From: Metabacillus litoralis
Lineage (GTDB): Bacteria; Bacillota; Bacilli; Bacillales; Bacillaceae
DNA length: 64,000 bases
Reading direction: 5' to 3'
Assembly: GCF_003667825.1 (NCBI RefSeq)
Contig: NZ_CP033043.1
Coordinates: 4,844,501-4,908,500, forward strand
This document shows positions 7,597-16,885 of this stretch, piece after piece. Both the position numbers and the translations under genes were made by a program. The number at the start of each line of letters is the position of its first letter. Position 1 is the first letter of the stretch. The notes beneath the pieces were generated by a model that saw only the letters and a list, made by a program, of their open reading frames with translations, ran no database searches and was not told the origin of the DNA.

Positions 7597-9888
7597 TTAA
7601 CTTGCGCATGAGTCACATTCTTCAATTGTGCTAGAAGTTGAACGTAAGTAATACGTAGTTTTTAATCCTTCTCTCCATGCTGTAATGTGTAAATCAAGTA
7701 AATCCTTAGCTTTTATTGTGTTTTGCACATATATGTTAAAGGAAATGGATTGATCAATATGTTGCTGTCTTGCAGCATTTTGTTTGATGCTCCATTTTTG
7801 ATCAATAAAATAGGCCGATTTATAATACCAAGTTGTTTCAGAATTCAAATCTGGAACAGTAACTGGAATCTTATAATCTTTCTTCTCTTCTGAGTAAACC
7901 TTTTGGAATATTGGATCAATACTCGCTGTACTGCCTGCAATAATTGAAGTTGATGCATTTGGCGCAACTGCCATTAAATAGCTGTTACGTATTCCATGAC
8001 TTTGAACATCTTCCTTTAGAGTATCCCAATCTAAATCACTATTATTTGAGGAATAGCCTCTTTTATCGAAGTAGGAGCCTGTTTCCCAGTCGGAGCCTTT
8101 ATATACAGGATAAGCGCCTTTGTCTTTTGAAAGCTCCATGCTAGCTTGAATCGTTAGATAAGAAATTCTTTCATATAGCTTGTCCGCGTAGGAAACAGCT
8201 TCCTCGTTTTCCCATTTTAATTGCTTTAGGGCAAGAAGATGATGCCAGCCGAATGTTCCTAAACCAATTGCTCTATATTTTTCATTTGTTAATCTAGCTT
8301 GAAGAACAGGAATGGTATTAAGATCAATAACATTGTCCAGCATTCTTACTTGGATAGGAATAAGTTTTTCTAAAACATCATTTGTAACAGCTTTTGCAAG
8401 GTTAATAGAGGAAAGGTTACATACAACAAAATCACCTGGTGTTTTTACTGTAATGATTTTTCCATCCTCAGTGAATTGCTCTTCAACTGTTGTAGGACTT
8501 TGATTCTGTGTGATTTCTGTGCACAAATTGCTGCAATAAATCATTCCTTGGTGTGAGTTGGCATTCTTGCGGTTTACCTCATCTCGATAGAACATATATG
8601 GCGTACCAGCCTCTAACTGACTGATCATAATTCGCTTCATAATATCAATCGCAGGGACCTTTTCCTTAGATAACTGTTCATTTTGAACACATTCCCAATA
8701 GCGTTCTCTGAAGCTTCCTTGTCCTTTTTGTTCATCATAATAATCTTCGATGCTAAAGCCCATTACTTTACGAACTTCATGGGGATCAAATAGGTACCAA
8801 TCACCACGTGCTTCAACCTGCTCCATAAATACATCAGGAATACACACACCAGTAAATAAGTCATGTGTCCGCATTCTTTCATCACCATTGTTCAGCTTAG
8901 AATCAAGAAATGAAAAGATATCTTTATGCCACACATCCAAGTAAACAGCGATGGCTCCCTTACGCTGACCTAATTGATCAACGCTAACAGCAGTGTTGTT
9001 AAGCTGCTTCATCCATGGAATAACACCAGAAGACACGCCTTTGAACCCGCGGATATCACTACCACGGCTTCGAATTTTTCCTAGATATGCACCAACACCT
9101 CCACCAGATTTTGAAAGATTGGCAATATCAGTGTTACTATCAAAAATTCCTTGTAAACTATCATCGATTGTATCAATAAAACAACTCGATAATTGACCAA
9201 CAGGTTTTCCTGCATTTGATAAAGTAGGTGTTGCAACGGTCATATAAAGGTTGCTCATTGCCCAATACGCCTGTTTTATAAGCTCAAGACGATGATCTTT
9301 GTTTTCATTTGCCATTAATGTCATTGCAATAATAATAAAACGCTCTTGAGGCAGTTCATATGTTTGTTTACTAAAATCACGTGTTAAATAACGATCTGCT
9401 AATGTTCTTAGGCCAATATATGTAAAGAGGTTATCATTTTCCGGCTTAATAAAGGAACCAATTTGTGAAAGTTCACTTTGAGAATATTGTTCAAGAAGCT
9501 TAGAGCTATAGAGTCCTTTTGAAACGAGAGTGTTCACTAAATCATAAAAATCTCCATATTTTTGCTTTTTATCATAACCTCTGTTTTCTGCAGCTTCTTT
9601 ATACAGTTTTGATAAGTAGATTTGCGCACAAAAGTATGTCCATTCTGGCTCTTGTTCATTTATATTTGACAAGCCTTCTAGAATGAGTAAATTAGTAAGT
9701 TGATCTGTAGTATAAGACTCTCTTTGTACGATCGTGTTTTGGATTCGTGTTAAGTAGTCATCTATATGTAAAGAAGGGAAGTTTTGATGAATGCTTTCAA
9801 TGTATGAAGTTAATTTGGATATGTCAAATGCTTCCTGGTCGTTTTTGTTGTTATAAATAATAGGGGATGTTGATGTTGCGATGCTCAT
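7597..9888 (-). CDS. nrdA: Ribonucleoside-diphosphate reductase alpha subunit (class I, NrdA type)
   Basis: 763 residues from ATG 9888. A more upstream in-frame ATG would encode the ribosome site GGAGGAATA itself, so it is rejected. Active-site residues are visible: C236 (SSCF), N454-C456-E458 (SNLCTEI), C490 (VVCNLSSINL), the radical-path Tyr pair in TTYYLRS, and the C-terminal redox pair C758/C761 (ECDSCAS). The first ~90 residues resemble a diverged ATP-cone. The enzyme reduces ribonucleotides to deoxyribonucleotides with NrdB. Its leader is an adenosylcobalamin riboswitch. The expected logic is repression of this B12-independent enzyme when B12 is present, which implies that a class II NrdJ is encoded elsewhere (inference). 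Confidence 0.95.
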   Translation of the reverse strand: MSIATSTSPIIYNNKNDQEAFDISKLTSYIESIHQNFPSLHIDDYLTRIQNTIVQRESYTTDQLTNLLILEGLSNINEQEPEWTYFCAQIYLSKLYKEAAENRGYDKKQKYGDFYDLVNTLVSKGLYSSKLLEQYSQSELSQIGSFIKPENDNLFTYIGLRTLADRYLTRDFSKQTYELPQERFIIIAMTLMANENKDHRLELIKQAYWAMSNLYMTVATPTLSNAGKPVGQLSSCFIDTIDDSLQGIFDSNTDIANLSKSGGGVGAYLGKIRSRGSDIRGFKGVSSGVIPWMKQLNNTAVSVDQLGQRKGAIAVYLDVWHKDIFSFLDSKLNNGDERMRTHDLFTGVCIPDVFMEQVEARGDWYLFDPHEVRKVMGFSIEDYYDEQKGQGSFRERYWECVQNEQLSKEKVPAIDIMKRIMISQLEAGTPYMFYRDEVNRKNANSHQGMIYCSNLCTEITQNQSPTTVEEQFTEDGKIITVKTPGDFVVCNLSSINLAKAVTNDVLEKLIPIQVRMLDNVIDLNTIPVLQARLTNEKYRAIGLGTFGWHHLLALKQLKWENEEAVSYADKLYERISYLTIQASMELSKDKGAYPVYKGSDWETGSYFDKRGYSSNNSDLDWDTLKEDVQSHGIRNSYLMAVAPNASTSIIAGSTASIDPIFQKVYSEEKKDYKIPVTVPDLNSETTWYYKSAYFIDQKWSIKQNAARQQHIDQSISFNIYVQNTIKAKDLLDLHITAWREGLKTTYYLRSTSSTIEECDSCAS

Positions 9889-10017
9889 AAAATATTCCTC
9901 CATCTGTTGAATTAGTAACACAGGGAGAGAGATAAAACGACAGAGGAGAGTTCAAGGCAAAAAGAGCCTCAATGATCAGCTATCGTCTCACCTTCTCAGT
10001 CCCCGAAGAAATTGAAA

Positions 10018-10192
10018 CTTCCACAAGATATAGGTAGGTCTCCTGACTTATGCTCGTCCTACTATGAGTCCTTCCCATACCTAATATGTACAGTGGATTT
10101 CTCAATTCGTCACATTTACAGTTGCGGGGACAGTTCTGGAATTGCACCAGATTCCCTTTTCAGCCTTAATTGGCACCTGAATCTTGTAAAAT
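10018..10192 (-). promoter_or_regulatory. Cobalamin (AdoCbl) riboswitch in the nrdA leader
   Basis: Read on the minus strand the leader shows the ordered class-I cobalamin riboswitch landmarks: a 5' GGTGCC, AAAGGGAATCTGGTGCAATTCCAG, ACTGTCCCCGCAACTGTAA, then CCACTG, GGGAAGG and the B12 box AGTCAGGAGACCTACC (10033-10049). The aptamer lies ~130 nt upstream of the nrdA ribosome site. A GACTGAGAAGGTGAGACGATAG segment follows; I could not resolve which hairpin forms the expression platform. Confidence 0.95.
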
Positions 10193-10341
10193 ACAATATA
10201 TAGTTTTATGTTTTGGTTGATAAATCAATATATAGTTATAATTAGATATATTTCCATGATATAGCACATATACAAAATAATCAACCAATTGTTTTCGTTT
10301 GTCGAAAATTATCTAGTTTGATAGAAACTTGTAAAGGAAAG

Positions 10342-10371
10342 GGGGCTGTCAAAATAATGACAGCCCCTTTC
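10342..10371 (-). terminator. Rho-independent terminator of nhaC
   Basis: GGGGCTGTC / GACAGCCCC stem just after the nhaC stop, followed by TTTCC on the minus strand. Confidence 0.7.
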
Positions 10372-10372
10372 T

Positions 10373-11740
10373 TTATACACGTTTACTAAAAAATCCATAT
10401 ATAACTGTTAATATTGGTGAGAGATATAAAAAGAACGCAAATGGTAAAAATGCTAAAACGGGTACACCAAGTGTTTGAGCGAAGAAAGCTCCACTAACTC
10501 CCCATGGAATTAAGGGATTAAGTAATGTTCCGGCATCTTCAAGTGTTCGTGATAAATATTTGCGGTCAAGCTTGATTTTATCGTAAAGACCTTTAAATGA
10601 TTGACCTGGGATAAGAATTGATAAGTATTGTTCACCGGTTAATAGGTTTACGCCAAACGATGAAGCGGCAGTTGATAAAATAAGCTGTCCCTTTGATTGT
10701 ATACGGTCAATTAATCCATTTAATAGTGTAGGGATAATGCGTAATGCATTAAGTAATCCACCGAAGGCAAAGGCAATTAAGATAAGTGAGATGGACCACA
10801 TCATTGATTGTAGGCCACCCCGGTTTAGCATATTACTAACCTGTTCATTTTCTATAGAATAAGAAGTTCCATTTTGTAAAACTGTTAGAAATTCATTCAG
10901 CATTAATCCTTGAAAAACGATGGCTGTTATTCCTGCTGTTATAATACCAATCACTAAAGATGGGATAACTGCAACTCTTTTTATAGCGAGAATAATGACT
11001 ATAAGAGGTGAAAACAATGTGATGATGCTAATGTTAACTTGAGATTCTATAATAGTTATCATGTTTTTCATGTCATCTATTGACGTAAAGTCAATAGGTG
11101 TGACCCGACCTAAAATAAAAAAGATCACGGCTGCAATTAGAATGCTAGGTAAAGTAGTGAATGTCATATGTCTTATATGAGTAAACAAATCTACAGATGA
11201 AACACCAGAAGCGAAGTTTGTTGTATCGGACATTGGAGACATTTTGTCACCAAAGCATGCGCCTGAAATGATAGCTCCAGCAACCCATTCAATTGGTAAG
11301 CCTGCTGCCATACCTGCTCCCATTAAAGCAACACCAATTGTACTAACTGTTGTAAAGGAGCTTCCTACTAAACTTGAAATGACCATACATGAAAAAAGGG
11401 AGGTCATTAATAAGTATTCTGGATTAATAACAGTTAAAGCATAAACCATAACTGTTGGAATTGTCCCACTACTCATCCAAGCACCAATTAATACACCTAT
11501 AAGTGCCAATATAATAATAGGTTGAATTCCATTTTGTATTCCTTGGACAATACCTGTCTCTAATTCTTTCCATTTGAATTTATGAAGTAAGCCAATGATT
11601 GAGATTAGAACTAAACAAACAAGTAAGGCAATATGTGGTTCTGTTTTTAATACAAATAAACTGGCAAATATCGTTGCTAATACTAGTAACAAAACTAGTA
11701 ACGATTGTTGAAAGGTAAAGGTTTTTATTTGATCATTCAT
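10373..11740 (-). CDS. nhaC: Na+/H+ antiporter, NhaC family
   Basis: 455 residues with about 11-12 membrane segments. The motif ISGACFGDKMSPMSDTTN (near 157-175), with polar and charged residues in a transmembrane region, is characteristic of NhaC proteins, as is LLNPLIPWGVSG near the C-terminus. NhaC exchanges internal Na+ for external protons, giving pH and sodium homeostasis. The ATG follows AAAGGAG with 7 nt spacing. In B. subtilis nhaC is next to nhaX; here hemAT is inserted between them. Confidence 0.92.
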   Translation of the reverse strand: MNDQIKTFTFQQSLLVLLLVLATIFASLFVLKTEPHIALLVCLVLISIIGLLHKFKWKELETGIVQGIQNGIQPIIILALIGVLIGAWMSSGTIPTVMVYALTVINPEYLLMTSLFSCMVISSLVGSSFTTVSTIGVALMGAGMAAGLPIEWVAGAIISGACFGDKMSPMSDTTNFASGVSSVDLFTHIRHMTFTTLPSILIAAVIFFILGRVTPIDFTSIDDMKNMITIIESQVNISIITLFSPLIVIILAIKRVAVIPSLVIGIITAGITAIVFQGLMLNEFLTVLQNGTSYSIENEQVSNMLNRGGLQSMMWSISLILIAFAFGGLLNALRIIPTLLNGLIDRIQSKGQLILSTAASSFGVNLLTGEQYLSILIPGQSFKGLYDKIKLDRKYLSRTLEDAGTLLNPLIPWGVSGAFFAQTLGVPVLAFLPFAFFLYLSPILTVIYGFFSKRV

Positions 11741-11907
11741 GATATACTCCTTTATAGCTTGAACGCTTTTGTGCTTTTTCGTACAAAAGTATTATACCAA
11801 TCTAGTTTTTTCTGTCAATCAAATTAAGAAAATGATTAAATAGATAAAGATATTTTGTGTTTTGTTTTATTGATATACTATTCTTTGGAATTGAAGTGCA
11901 TCAAAAT

Positions 11908-11931
11908 AGACCAATGGATTACCATTGGTCT
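11908..11931 (-). terminator. Rho-independent terminator of hemAT
   Basis: Perfect 10-bp stem AGACCAATGG / CCATTGGTCT with a 4-nt loop, followed by ATTTTG on the minus strand. Confidence 0.75.
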
Positions 11932-11942
11932 TAAACATCACT

Positions 11943-13253
11943 CTATATTGTTCTAGCCATTACTTTTAGATTTTCGGATGTTTCTGCAATTGAATTAATG
12001 TTGTTAGAAACATCGTTAATAACATTTGTAAAGTTCATTAAATCTGTTTTAGATTGTTCGCTTTGCTGTTTGTTTTTATTCATGATTTCAAGAATGTTAT
12101 CAAAGAATGAGTTCATGTCATTCATTTGATCAGTTCCTTTAGTTGTAAGCTCGGCAACATGATTAATAGAACCGGAAATACTATCAATTTGGTTATGAAT
12201 ATTTGTGATTAAGCTTGAAACACCTTGAACTGAATTTTTTGTTTCTTCAGCAAGCTTACGAACTTCACTCGCAACAACGGCGAAACCTTTACCATATTCA
12301 CCTGCACGTGCTGATTCAATAGCAGCATTTAGAGCCAGTAAATTCGTTTGTTCTGCAATAGCGGTTACGATAGAAACAACTTGATTAATTTTTTCAGAAG
12401 TTGTTTCTAGTGACTTCATTTGTTGTAGAATTTCAACCGTACTTTTCTCAATAGAAGACATAAGGTCATTTTGTTTTTCTAGATCATTTTTTCCGTTGTG
12501 TGCTTGTCCTTCTGCAGTTGAAGCTGCTTCATAGCGGTCTGCTGAATAAGAAGCAATTTCTTGTGATTGAGCAAGAATTTCCTGAATAAATGCATTTGTA
12601 TTTTCACTTGCCTCAGCAAGCTGAGTTGCAAGTTGATTTACTTCGGCACGTATTTGCTCCTTGGCAGCTTCTGCTTCATCGCGAACTTTGGCATATTCAT
12701 TATCATATGCTTCTAAAACAATTTGCTGTTCCAAATTAAAGAGTTTGCTAATACTTTGAACAACGGTAATGATTTCTTTCTTTGTATTAAGATGCGGCTC
12801 CACTGTATCAATGATTGAATTAAGTAGTTGCTGGAAAGCAGCCATATACCATTTTGCTTCAAGACCGATCTTTACATGAATATGAGCAATTCTTCTCATT
12901 CGTTTTACATCTTCATCATCAAGATTACCGTTAAACATTTTCATAATATGTGTTTTTAAGGTTTGCTGTAAACGATCTACTGAGCTGTGTTCATTAATAA
13001 TGCCCATAAGACCACTATCTGCTTCAAATGAAGAGTAAAATGCGCGAACAATTTCCTCAATATTTTTTTCAATATATGGTTGTATTGATAAAGCGGTTAC
13101 CAAATCATCTTTTGTTAGATCGATCATTCCAATCTGCTTTTTTAATTCAACTTCTGATATATTTAAAACAACTGCAGAAACGTGTTGATTCTTAAGGTTG
13201 TCACTTAGTGCCGATGTTGTAGTTTTTTTCTCTTTTTTAAACAAAATTCCCAT
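11943..13253 (-). CDS. hemAT: Globin-coupled aerotaxis transducer HemAT
   Basis: 436 residues from ATG 13253, chosen because GGGGAATGG lies 4-12 nt upstream; the ATG 15 nt earlier has no ribosome site. Residues ~40-180 are a sensor globin with the proximal haem histidine H126 in [18 protein letters not shown] linker and coiled coil follow (~190-240). The rest is a methyl-accepting signalling domain with the hairpin tip [21 protein letters not shown]. There are no membrane segments, as in B. subtilis HemAT, a soluble oxygen sensor that controls CheA. It sits between nhaC and nhaX, unlike in B. subtilis, suggesting rearrangement. Confidence 0.93.
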   Translation of the reverse strand: MGILFKKEKKTTTSALSDNLKNQHVSAVVLNISEVELKKQIGMIDLTKDDLVTALSIQPYIEKNIEEIVRAFYSSFEADSGLMGIINEHSSVDRLQQTLKTHIMKMFNGNLDDEDVKRMRRIAHIHVKIGLEAKWYMAAFQQLLNSIIDTVEPHLNTKKEIITVVQSISKLFNLEQQIVLEAYDNEYAKVRDEAEAAKEQIRAEVNQLATQLAEASENTNAFIQEILAQSQEIASYSADRYEAASTAEGQAHNGKNDLEKQNDLMSSIEKSTVEILQQMKSLETTSEKINQVVSIVTAIAEQTNLLALNAAIESARAGEYGKGFAVVASEVRKLAEETKNSVQGVSSLITNIHNQIDSISGSINHVAELTTKGTDQMNDMNSFFDNILEIMNKNKQQSEQSKTDLMNFTNVINDVSNNINSIAETSENLKVMARTI

Positions 13254-13344
13254 CAAACCATTCCCCATTTCAAAAATATATACTTATTAGGTATATCGGC
13301 ATGGTAATAATAAATATGAAGTGATTTAACAGAAATTTTAAAAT

Positions 13345-13373
13345 TAAAAAAGTGGAAGAGTGATCCCTTCCAC
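13345..13373 (-). terminator. Rho-independent terminator of nhaX
   Basis: GTGGAAG / CTTCCAC stem with TTTTTT on the minus strand, 13 nt after the nhaX stop codon. Confidence 0.75.
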
Positions 13374-13385
13374 CAATGTGTATGA

Positions 13386-13919
13386 TTATTTAGCTATTAA
13401 TACTGGGATGGAAGCACGTTGTGATACTTTTTCACTAACGCTTCCAAAGATTAATTTTTTTAGGCCGCTCATGTCTCGACTACCAACAACAATTAAATCT
13501 CCATTGTTTTCTTTTGCATAAGTAACAATTCCTTCAGAAGGTTCACCATATGAAACGGCAACGTCTGCTTGTACATGATGACGATCTAAAATTTGCTTGG
13601 CTTCATTTTCTAATGCCATTATTTGCTTACTATTTTTTTCATTTATAACCGTTTCTCTATCGCTGCTGTTTTCCTGAGGAATTGGGACAACAGGAATATT
13701 CCCTACTCCGCCAACAGGGTACGAGTGTACAGGCGATAATAATGGAGTGCTAGCTTGATCAATACCTTCTGTAAACAAGTTCTCTTTATGAATATAAATA
13801 ACAGAAAGGTTGGAGTCCATTTTCTTACACATACTAATTCCTAATTCCAGTGCTTCTTTACTATCGTTTGTTCCATCAAAAGCAACAACTACATGTTTTA
13901 ATGAATTCAACTCAATCAT
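13386..13919 (-). CDS. nhaX: Universal stress protein NhaX
   Basis: 177 residues, single UspA domain. The N-terminal strand is VVVAFDGTNDSKEALELG, with the Asp of the ATP pocket. The C-terminal ATP loop is VVGSRDMSGLKKLIFGSVSEKV, close to the G-x2-G-x9-G-S consensus but with Asp in place of the second Gly. An insertion of ~40 residues rich in Pro, Gly and Ser (about 58-98) separates the two halves. NhaX in B. subtilis is encoded beside nhaC, which supports the name. The Gly-to-Asp change could weaken nucleotide binding. ATG follows AAAGGATG. Confidence 0.8.
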   Translation of the reverse strand: MIELNSLKHVVVAFDGTNDSKEALELGISMCKKMDSNLSVIYIHKENLFTEGIDQASTPLLSPVHSYPVGGVGNIPVVPIPQENSSDRETVINEKNSKQIMALENEAKQILDRHHVQADVAVSYGEPSEGIVTYAKENNGDLIVVGSRDMSGLKKLIFGSVSEKVSQRASIPVLIAK

Positions 13920-13975
13920 CCTTTCTTTTTTTTGTTCTTTACCCTATTTGTATATATCTAATCAAACTCTATCTG

Positions 13976-14047
13976 TTAAAAAATTAAATTAAGTAAAAAG
14001 CCAATAACGACAATGGCTCCAACAATCATAAACAATGTTCTGATCAT
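13976..14047 (-). CDS. 23-aa single-span membrane peptide
   Basis: ATG at 14047 sits 6 nt after a perfect GGAGGAT ribosome site. The 23-codon product starts MIRTLFMIVGAIVVIGFLLN and is almost one hydrophobic helix. Its position between the HPr-like gene and nhaX, all on the same strand with short gaps, suggests co-transcription. I do not recognise it; its size and pattern fit the class of small stress- or envelope-related membrane peptides. No terminator separates it from nhaX. Confidence 0.55.
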   Translation of the reverse strand: MIRTLFMIVGAIVVIGFLLNLIF

Positions 14048-14071
14048 AGTGATATCCTCCATTCCGTAAAA

Positions 14072-14389
14072 TTAAATTTTCACTTTCATCGCTGGTTGAA
14101 TGATACGCTGACTTTTCTGTGCTGTATTTATAGAACATATTTCTTTAAAGTCGTTCACTTTTAAATGAGGATATGGTCCATCAATCGCTATATTTATTTC
14201 TTGTCCATTTTTAATCATTAATAAATAAGTGAGTAAAGCAGGAAAATTTGCTGTATTGATTACATGTTTGTTTTTAGTAACTAAGTAGATTTTTCCTTCA
14301 TATGATTTTGCCAGTTGAGTGATCTTCATAACCTGATCAATACGAACTTGTTCTTCGACTTTTAAGCTAAAAGTAATTAATTTATTCAT
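14072..14389 (-). CDS. HPr-like domain protein lacking both phosphorylation sites
   Basis: 105 residues. Spacing and pattern follow HPr: an opening strand, helix (QVMKITQLAKSYEGKIYLV), strand, second helix (NFPALLTYLLMIKNGQEINIAIDG), then a C-terminal extension. The catalytic His15 segment (GIHARPA in HPr) is replaced by VEEQVRIDQV. The Ser46 region (KSIMG) is replaced by NFPALL. It therefore cannot act as a PTS phosphocarrier in the usual way. A regulatory or degenerate role is possible, as with Crh, which also lacks the His. ATG follows GGAGGAATTC. The fold assignment is by pattern; confidence is moderate. Confidence 0.6.
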   Translation of the reverse strand: MNKLITFSLKVEEQVRIDQVMKITQLAKSYEGKIYLVTKNKHVINTANFPALLTYLLMIKNGQEINIAIDGPYPHLKVNDFKEICSINTAQKSQRIIQPAMKVKI

Positions 14390-14608
14390 ATGAATTCCTC
14401 CATAGAAAGAATGTGTTGGTTATTTTACGGATACATACCTCCATAATTAAATTTAGAAACCTAACGGCATAAAAATCCTACTATAGTCCTTATAGGAATA
14501 TGCTGTTGCTAGATGGTAAAAAAAACAATTAAAAAAGCCTTGGAAATCATTCATCTTTATTAGGAAAAAATGTATATTATAGGTAGTGGAAGAGAAAGGA
14601 AGTTGGGG

Positions 14609-14812
14609 ATGGAAAAAGTAAAATACATAAGCATGCTTTCTGCAGTCTTCACACAGATCGCAGGTATTATTTTTTTATTTATAAACATAACGATCGCAGT
14701 TGGACTATTTTTAGCTTATTTTCTTTCATTACTTGTTTTAGTCGTTGCGTTTATAAAAATAAGACTAGATGAAAAAAAGGAGGATGACAAAAATGATTAT
14801 CGTGACTACTGA
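14609..14812 (+). CDS. Small two-span membrane protein, unknown
   Basis: 67 residues from ATG 14609, which follows AGAAAGGAAG; an ATG 39 nt upstream lacks a ribosome site. Two hydrophobic segments (about 8-30 and 33-52) are followed by a charged C-terminal tail (RLDEKKEDDKNDYRDY). Its last 20 nt overlap the start of the YbjQ-type gene, whose ribosome site lies inside this frame, so the two are translationally linked. Function unknown; membrane partner of the downstream protein is only a guess from the overlap. Confidence 0.6.
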   Translation: MEKVKYISMLSAVFTQIAGIIFLFINITIAVGLFLAYFLSLLVLVVAFIKIRLDEKKEDDKNDYRDY

Positions 14813-15110
14813 AACTGTACCAGGTAAGGAAACAAAGGAATATAAGGGCTTTGTAAGGGGAAGTACTGTCCAATCTAAGCACATTGGAAAAGATTTAATG
14901 GCGGGACTAAAAACCATTGTCGGTGGAGAACTCAAGGAATACACAGAAATGATGGAAGAAGCACGACAAAAAGCAATCGGGCGTATGGTTGATGATGCAA
15001 AAGCAAAAGGCGCTAACGCGATTGTTTGTATGAGGTTGGAATCCTCAGCTGTTATGCAAAATGCTTCAGAAATTATTGCATACGGTACAGCTGTAACAGT
15101 TGAAGAGTAG
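14793..15110 (+). CDS. YbjQ family (DUF74/UPF0145) protein
   Basis: 105 residues. MIIVTTETVPGKETKEYKGF at the start and GGELKEYTEMMEEARQKAIGRM in the middle are hallmarks of the YbjQ/UPF0145 family, as is the KAKGANAIVCMRLES strand. These small proteins form ring-shaped pentamers and have been called heavy-metal-binding from their fold; the cellular role is unknown. ATG 14793 was chosen because AAAGGAGG ends 8 nt before it; two earlier in-frame ATGs overlap that site. Confidence 0.9.
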   Translation: MIIVTTETVPGKETKEYKGFVRGSTVQSKHIGKDLMAGLKTIVGGELKEYTEMMEEARQKAIGRMVDDAKAKGANAIVCMRLESSAVMQNASEIIAYGTAVTVEE

Positions 15111-15126
15111 ATCGATGATCATAACT

Positions 15127-15164
15127 AATAACCCCAGTTGCATAGTGACTGGGGTTATTTATAT
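15127..15164 (+). terminator. Rho-independent terminator of the ybjQ-like gene
   Basis: AATAACCCCAGT / ACTGGGGTTATT stem with a 9-nt loop followed by TATATTTG. Confidence 0.8.
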
Positions 15165-15219
15165 TTGTTTAGGAATATAGCGTATTTATGTCAACTTCCT
15201 GGTAGTAAGTTGTGTAGAG

Positions 15220-16857
15220 TGTTCTGATAGTGGGAGAATCGGGATAGATGAAGGTACGTGGATAGCGGTTGTGTGCCGATAGTGGGAGAATATGGACAGA
15301 GGGAGGTGTGTGGGTAGCGGTTGTGTGCCGATAGTGGAGAATCGGGACAGATGAAGGTGTGAGGGTAGCGGTTGTGTCCCGATAGTGAGAGAATCGGGAC
15401 AGATGAAGGTACGTGGATAGCGGTTGTGTCCCGATAGTGAGAGAATCGGGACAGATGGAGGTGTGAGCAAAGCGAATGTGTGCCGATAGTGGGAGAATCG
15501 GGACAGATGAAGGTACGTGGATAGCGGTTGTGTCCCGATAGTGAGAGAATCGGGACAGATGAAGGTGTGAGGGTAGCTGTTGTGTCTCGATAGTGGGAGA
15601 ATCGGGACAGATGAAGGAGTGAGCAAAGCTGTTGTGTCCCGATAGTGGGAGAATCGGGACAGATGAAGGTACGGGGATAGCGGTTGTGTCCCGATAGAGA
15701 GAGAATCGGGACAGATGAAGGAGTGAGCAAAGCTGTTGTGTCCCGATAGTGGGGGAATCGGGACAGATGAAGGAGTGAGCAAAGCTGTTGTGTCCCGATA
15801 GTGGGAGGATCGGGACAGATGAAGGAGTGAGCAAAGCTGTTGTGTCCCGATAGTGAGAGAATAGAGAAAAATGAAGGTATGAGCAAAGCGGTTATGTCTC
15901 GATAGTGGGGGAATCGGGACAGATGAAGGAGTGAGCAAAGCGAATGTGTCCCGATAGTGGGGGAATCGGGACAAATGAGTGTGTGAGCTAAGCGAATGTG
16001 TCCCGATAGTGAGAGAATCGGGAAAGATGAAGGTACGTGGATAGCGTTTGTGTCCCGATAGTGGGAGAATCGGGACAGATGAAGGAGTGAGCAAAGCGAA
16101 TGTGTCCCGATAGTGAGAGAATTGGGACAGATGAAGGTGTGAGCAAAGCTGTTGTGTCCCGATAGTGAGAGAATCGAGACAAATGAAGGAGTGAGCAAAG
16201 CTGTTGTGTCCCGATAGTGGGGGAATCGGGACAAATGAGTGTGTGAGTAAAGCGAATGTGTCCCGATAGTGAGAGAATCGAGACAAATGAAGGAGTGAGC
16301 AAAGCGAATGTGTCCCGATAGTGAGAGAATCGAGACAAATGAAGGTATGAGCAAAGCGGTTATGTCCCGATAGTGAGAGAATCGGGACAGATGAAGATGT
16401 GAGCAAAGCTGTTGTGTCCCGATAGTGAGAGAATCGAGACAAATGAAGGAGTGAGCAAAGCGTTCGTGTCCCGATAGTGGGGGAATCGGGACAAATGAAG
16501 GAGTGAGCAAAGCGGTTGTGTCCCGATAGTGAGAGAATTGGGACAGATGAAGGGGTGAGCAAAGCGGTTGTGTCCCGATAGTGAGAGAATCGAGACAAAT
16601 GAAGGAGTGAGCAAAGCGAATGTGTCCCGATAGTGGGGGAATCGGGACAAATGAGTGTGTGAGCAAAGCGGTTGTGTCCCGATAGTGAGAGAATCGAGAC
16701 AAATGAAGGTATGAGCAAAGCGAATGTGTCCCAATAGTGAGAAAATCGGGACAGAGAAAGGTGTGAGCAAAGCAAATGTGTCCCGATAGTGAGAAAATCG
16801 GGACAGATGAAGGAGTGAGCAAAGCTGTTGTGTCCCGATAGTGAGAGAATCGACACA
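15220..16857. repeat. 32-unit, 52-bp tandem array of imperfect hairpins
   Basis: The unit is roughly TGTCCCGATAGTGAGAGA, then ATCGGGACAGATGAAGGAG, then TGAGCAAAGCGGTTG. It repeats 32 times, with GATAG anchors at 15226, 15278, 15330, 15381, then every 52 bp exactly to 16837. Only one unit (the third) has lost a base. Each unit holds an inverted repeat TGTCCCGAT / ATCGGGACA around a 9-nt loop. Differences between units are almost all substitutions. Two spacer classes exist: GTACGTGGATAGC, mainly at the left, and GTGAGCAAAGC, mainly at the right. The array fills the gap between two convergent genes. All three minus-strand frames lack stops in the consensus, which creates long artificial reading frames. 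Function unknown. Confidence 0.97.
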
Positions 16858-16885
16858 ATCCTTTCGAAAAAGCCTATCTTAATCA

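Noticed and set aside
10012..10203. 63-codon plus-strand frame in the nrdA leader
   Set aside because: It is entirely within the cobalamin riboswitch read on the opposite strand.
15220..16857. CRISPR array
   Set aside because: There is a palindromic part at regular spacing, but the parts between palindromes are also repeated, not unique, and no cas gene is nearby.
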